From contig CAYPOT010000082.1 of the NCBI GenBank assembly GCA_964412455.1, forward strand, positions 1-16,047: 16,047 nucleotides of DNA, in the 5' to 3' direction. The position numbers and the translations under genes were made by a program. The notes beneath the pieces are model-generated. The model saw only the letters and a program-made list of their open reading frames with translations. It was not told where the DNA came from and made no database searches. The stretch comes from JAAXXJ01 sp964412455. GTDB taxonomy: Bacteria > Nitrospirota > UBA9217. The stretch's first letter is position 1, and each line of letters starts with the position of its first letter. Positions 13,719-16,047 of the stretch are shown one piece after another.

Positions 13719-14150
13719 TTATTTACTCCCCTTCTGCATGCCATCCATCATCTGATTCATCGTCCTCATCCGCTCCTGCATTGTTTTCATCGCGGCGGGG
13801 TCCATCGTTCCCTTGCCCATCTGCTCGGACATCTCTTTCATGGTAACGGACATATCAGTCATCATCTTCGACATGTCCTGCATTTTAGAATGGTCCATGC
13901 CCTGCTTCTGCTCCATGGCCCCGGACATCTTCTGCATCATGCTCTGCATCTGGCTCATCATCCCGGCCATATCGCGCATCATGTCCTGGCCCATCATCTG
14001 GCTTCCCATCATCTGGTGGGACTGCTGGGAGCCCATCATCCCACCCGGTTGCTGCTGCTGGCCGCCCATCCCGCCGCCGTCCATCTGGGCAAATGCCGTT
14101 GACGCCGTCAAACCAATTACCGCCGCTGCCACAACCATCATCTTGTTCAT
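13719..14150 (-). CDS. Extremely methionine-rich periplasmic protein
   Basis: The product has 143 residues, of which 38 are methionine. A signal peptide (NKMMVVAAAVIGLTASTAFA) is followed by a Gly/Gln-rich segment and then by a long helical stretch with repeated MM and MxxM/MxxMM spacing, such as MMSQMQSMMQKM and MQDMSKMMTDM. It has almost no aromatic residues and no cysteine. Such methionine arrays bind Cu(I) and Ag(I) through thioethers in known copper proteins (CusF, CopK, PcoE/SilE types). I do not recognise a specific family, so storage or buffering of periplasmic copper is inference from composition and context. GGAGG lies seven bases from the ATG. It is directly followed, with one base between, by the outer-membrane protein gene. 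Confidence 0.85.
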   Translation of the reverse strand: MNKMMVVAAAVIGLTASTAFAQMDGGGMGGQQQQPGGMMGSQQSHQMMGSQMMGQDMMRDMAGMMSQMQSMMQKMSGAMEQKQGMDHSKMQDMSKMMTDMSVTMKEMSEQMGKGTMDPAAMKTMQERMRTMNQMMDGMQKGSK

Positions 14151-14185
14151 TGTTTCCTCCTGTCCTCCGTGATTGAACGTCTGGT

Positions 14186-15454
14186 CTACGCTTGTCCAAA
14201 ATATTTTCCAATAATGCCGTCGAGCGTCTCTTCTACTTTCGCGTTATCGGCAAGGCCCATTTCCTCATGTTGCTTTCGCGCGATCCTTCTGAACGCGTCG
14301 AACAGTATTGCGTCAAAATGGGTCCCCCTGCCCTTTTCCATGATGTCCATTGCGTCATCAAAGGTCATCGCATCCTTGTACGGTCTCCGCGAGGTCAAGG
14401 CGTCAAAGACGTCGACAAGAGCGAATAACCGCGCATTCAGGGGGATGTTCTCGCCCTTGAGCCCCTCGCCATAGCCGGTGCCGTCGTATTTTTCCTGATG
14501 ATACTTCACCACGTCCAGTGCGTCTCCCAGCCATGCGTATTTGTCGATGATTTCGGCGCCGTGCCGGGGATGCGTCTTCATAACGGTGAACTCATCGGCG
14601 CTCAGCCTCCCGGGTTTCAGCAGGATCGTATCGCTGATCCCTATCTTACCCACGTCATGGAGGAACGACCCCTTGATGAGGCTCTTGATCCCCGCCTCCC
14701 CCAGGCCGACGGCTTCGGCCAGCCGGACCGCGTACAGCGCAACACGGTAGTTGTGGCTGTTCGTGTCGCTGTCCCTCTTCGCAACGGCGCTTCCCAGGAC
14801 CTTGAGCATTCCGAGGTTCGCATGGGACAGGTCCACGGAGAGTCGCAGCAAGTCCCTGTTCAGGGCAATGATAACGGGATACAGGATGACCGTTGTTGCA
14901 AGGACCACGATCACCACCAGAAATAAGGACGTGGCAATGCGCCCTTCAATATCGGACATCGTTTTACGGTCGACCTTGTAGATCCCTTCGAAATATCCGG
15001 TGGCAACCCCTGCGCGGTCCCTCAGCGGCACGAGCACGTGCACGGCAAACCGCCTCTCGATATACAAGGTCCTGTACTCCACGCGGTCCGCCTTGCGCCA
15101 GACCTCCCTGTGCGGTTCCATCACGCTCGCATCCAATCCGGGACGAAGCGTGACCAGGATTTTCCGCCGGTCTTTCGTGTAGAGGGCCAGGGCGATAAAG
15201 TGCCCATGCGCGATATGTTCTTCACTTTTCTCGAGCAGGAGGGCATGGTGGGCCGGTTCAGCACTGTTGAGATAATCCACGTTATCATGCAGGAACGATC
15301 CGGATTCCTCGACGGCAAGGTTCACCACGAAGTCATCCACCTTGCCGATCTCGACGAAATAGACGACCGCCCCCATGAGGACGGATAGCAACAACCATCC
15401 GAGGACCAGTCTCGCGATCAACTTCCGGTGGATTGTTCGGGTGACGATCGGCAT
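14186..15454 (-). CDS. Membrane-bound HD-GYP domain protein with periplasmic sensor
   Basis: The 422-residue protein has a first membrane helix (about residues 12-36), a periplasmic domain of about 135 residues, a second helix (about 174-198), and a cytoplasmic HD-GYP domain. In that domain H266-D267 (SFLHDVGKIGISD) is the HD pair, followed by THPRHG, YHQEKYDGTG and LFALVDVFDALTS. HD-GYP enzymes hydrolyse cyclic di-GMP. The name-giving GYP motif reads GYG here (327-329), followed by the usual EGLKGENIP, and the metal ligands appear intact, so activity is plausible. The ATG at 15454 begins MPIVTRTIHRKL, eight bases after the cytochrome gene stop. Longer starts would overlap that gene, and no strong ribosome-binding site is seen. 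The periplasmic part could sense copper or redox state, but nothing in it proves this. Confidence 0.88.
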   Translation of the reverse strand: MPIVTRTIHRKLIARLVLGWLLLSVLMGAVVYFVEIGKVDDFVVNLAVEESGSFLHDNVDYLNSAEPAHHALLLEKSEEHIAHGHFIALALYTKDRRKILVTLRPGLDASVMEPHREVWRKADRVEYRTLYIERRFAVHVLVPLRDRAGVATGYFEGIYKVDRKTMSDIEGRIATSLFLVVIVVLATTVILYPVIIALNRDLLRLSVDLSHANLGMLKVLGSAVAKRDSDTNSHNYRVALYAVRLAEAVGLGEAGIKSLIKGSFLHDVGKIGISDTILLKPGRLSADEFTVMKTHPRHGAEIIDKYAWLGDALDVVKYHQEKYDGTGYGEGLKGENIPLNARLFALVDVFDALTSRRPYKDAMTFDDAMDIMEKGRGTHFDAILFDAFRRIARKQHEEMGLADNAKVEETLDGIIGKYFGQA

Positions 15455-15462
15455 CAGAGTAT

Positions 15463-15882
15463 CTAACGGCCCCCTTGAGTCCCGCTTTGCATGCTGACGA
15501 GGTAATTCACCAGGCGCCACCGCGCTTCGTCCGGCAGCTCTTTCTTGAAGCCCATCATGGCCGTGCCTTGTGCGCCCTCGGTAATGGCATTAAAAATTTC
15601 GCCGTCGGTATTTCCATGGATCCATACCGCATCCGTAAGGTCGGGACCCACGCCTCCCTTGCCTGATTCCTCGTGGCAGGCCATGCAGTGTTTTTCATAT
15701 AGTTTTTTTCCTTCTGCAATGGATTGCGCGGTCATGGGAATGGGATTTTTCGTGTGCGCATATTGATCATGCCGGTGCTGATGCGGTTTATGCGCTTCTT
15801 TAGTAGTCTCTTCCGCTACAGCACTGCCATGCGAAAGACCGAAGAATACAGAGAATATGATGAATACGATTTTTTCTTTCAT
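15463..15882 (-). CDS. Small periplasmic class I cytochrome c with His-rich leader
   Basis: This 139-residue protein has an N-terminal signal peptide (KEKIVFIIFSVFFGLSHG). After it comes a His-rich stretch (HKPHQHRHDQYAH, residues 31-43), then a single cytochrome c domain with the heme motif CMACH (66-70). GVGPDLTDAVWIHG is typical of the family, and M109 or M110 (AMMGF) is the likely distal heme ligand. The order and spacing resemble the small monoheme c-type domains that accept or deliver electrons in the periplasm. The His-rich segment may bind Cu(II) or other metals. GGGAGGAG stands six bases before the ATG. It follows the copA-like gene by 24 bases and precedes the HD-GYP gene by eight, so it is inside the copper operon. 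Confidence 0.9.
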   Translation of the reverse strand: MKEKIVFIIFSVFFGLSHGSAVAEETTKEAHKPHQHRHDQYAHTKNPIPMTAQSIAEGKKLYEKHCMACHEESGKGGVGPDLTDAVWIHGNTDGEIFNAITEGAQGTAMMGFKKELPDEARWRLVNYLVSMQSGTQGGR

Positions 15883-15906
15883 TTTGCACTCCTCCCGTCT
15901 TGCCGG

Positions 15907-16047
15907 TTATATTTTCGCGCTCCGCAGCCTCAGTGCATTCACGATCACCGATATCGAGCTGAAGCTCATGGCCGCCGCCGCGAAAATGGGGTTGAGCAGG
16001 ATGCCGAAGAATGGATAGAGCACGCCTGCTGCGATGGGAATGCCGAG
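15907..16047 (-). CDS. copA: Cu+ P-type ATPase, C-terminal end (partial)
   Basis: Only the last 46 codons are inside the window; the rest lies beyond its right edge. The visible peptide begins LGIPIAAGVLYPFFGILLNP and ends with MSFSSISVIVNALRLRSAKI. These are the last two membrane helices of P1B-type ATPases. The MSxSS motif in the final helix is characteristic of the Cu+ (P1B-1) group, where Met and Ser take part in the transmembrane copper site. The enzyme would export Cu+ from cytoplasm to periplasm at the cost of ATP. The symbol rests on this motif and on the copper genes downstream. Confidence 0.85.
   Translation of the reverse strand, partial: LGIPIAAGVLYPFFGILLNPIFAAAAMSFSSISVIVNALRLRSAKI

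Noticed and set aside
1..16047. tRNA or rRNA genes, or an insertion sequence with transposase
   Set aside because: No cloverleaf, conserved rRNA stretch or transposase-like frame was recognised on either strand.

Overview
The window looks like a chromosomal segment of a Gram-negative, fairly GC-rich bacterium. A delta-proteobacterial lineage (Desulfobacterota) or Nitrospirota is the best guess. This rests on the envelope-spanning efflux pump, a convincing sigma-54 promoter, a c-type cytochrome, an HD-GYP protein, and several families of short palindromic intergenic repeats of a kind I associate with those groups. No rRNA, tRNA or taxonomic marker is present, so the assignment is inference.

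The left part (1-5990) holds one leftward gene, for a divergent protein-kinase-fold protein (152-1135), then a rightward series. That series is scpA (1433-2185), a HEAT-repeat protein (2403-3242), scpB (3397-4089), a MinD/ParA-type ATPase overlapping scpB by four bases (4086-5030), and a protein joining a degenerate J domain to a RodZ-like helix-turn-helix (5168-5863). ScpA and ScpB are the kleisin and winged-helix (KITE) subunits of the Smc condensin. The HEAT gene between them is flanked on both sides by members of one palindromic repeat family. A strong hairpin terminator (5961-5986) separates this block from the convergent right part.

The right part (6044-16047) is a single leftward copper/silver resistance cluster. 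In transcription order it contains: the end of a Cu+ P-type ATPase (copA-like, cut by the window edge); a small c-type cytochrome with a His-rich leader; a membrane-bound HD-GYP protein; a periplasmic protein that is more than a quarter methionine; an outer-membrane beta-barrel protein; then, after a 201-bp AT-rich gap with a near-consensus sigma-54 promoter, a 78-residue Met/His-rich membrane protein, a YtkA-like periplasmic protein with a Met-Pro cluster, and the tripartite pump TolC/CusC - CusB - CusA. CusA keeps the three methionines (568, 618, 667) that line the Cu(I)/Ag(I) site of Escherichia coli CusA, and the proton-relay residues D405, E962 and K1005. The likely logic is that the P-type ATPase moves Cu+ from cytoplasm to periplasm, Met/His-rich periplasmic proteins hold it, and CusCBA expels it from the cell.

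At least five repeat types occur between genes: A (CACCGCAGAG type), B (GCGGAGTGCGGA type), C (CAAAT/ATTTG type), a CCCTCACCC...GGGAGAGG hairpin and a CCGTTAG...CTAACGG hairpin. Several form long inverted pairs. Some overlap probable promoters, ribosome-binding sites or start codons of neighbouring genes, notably the tolC-like gene, whose candidate GTG starts lie inside repeat B.
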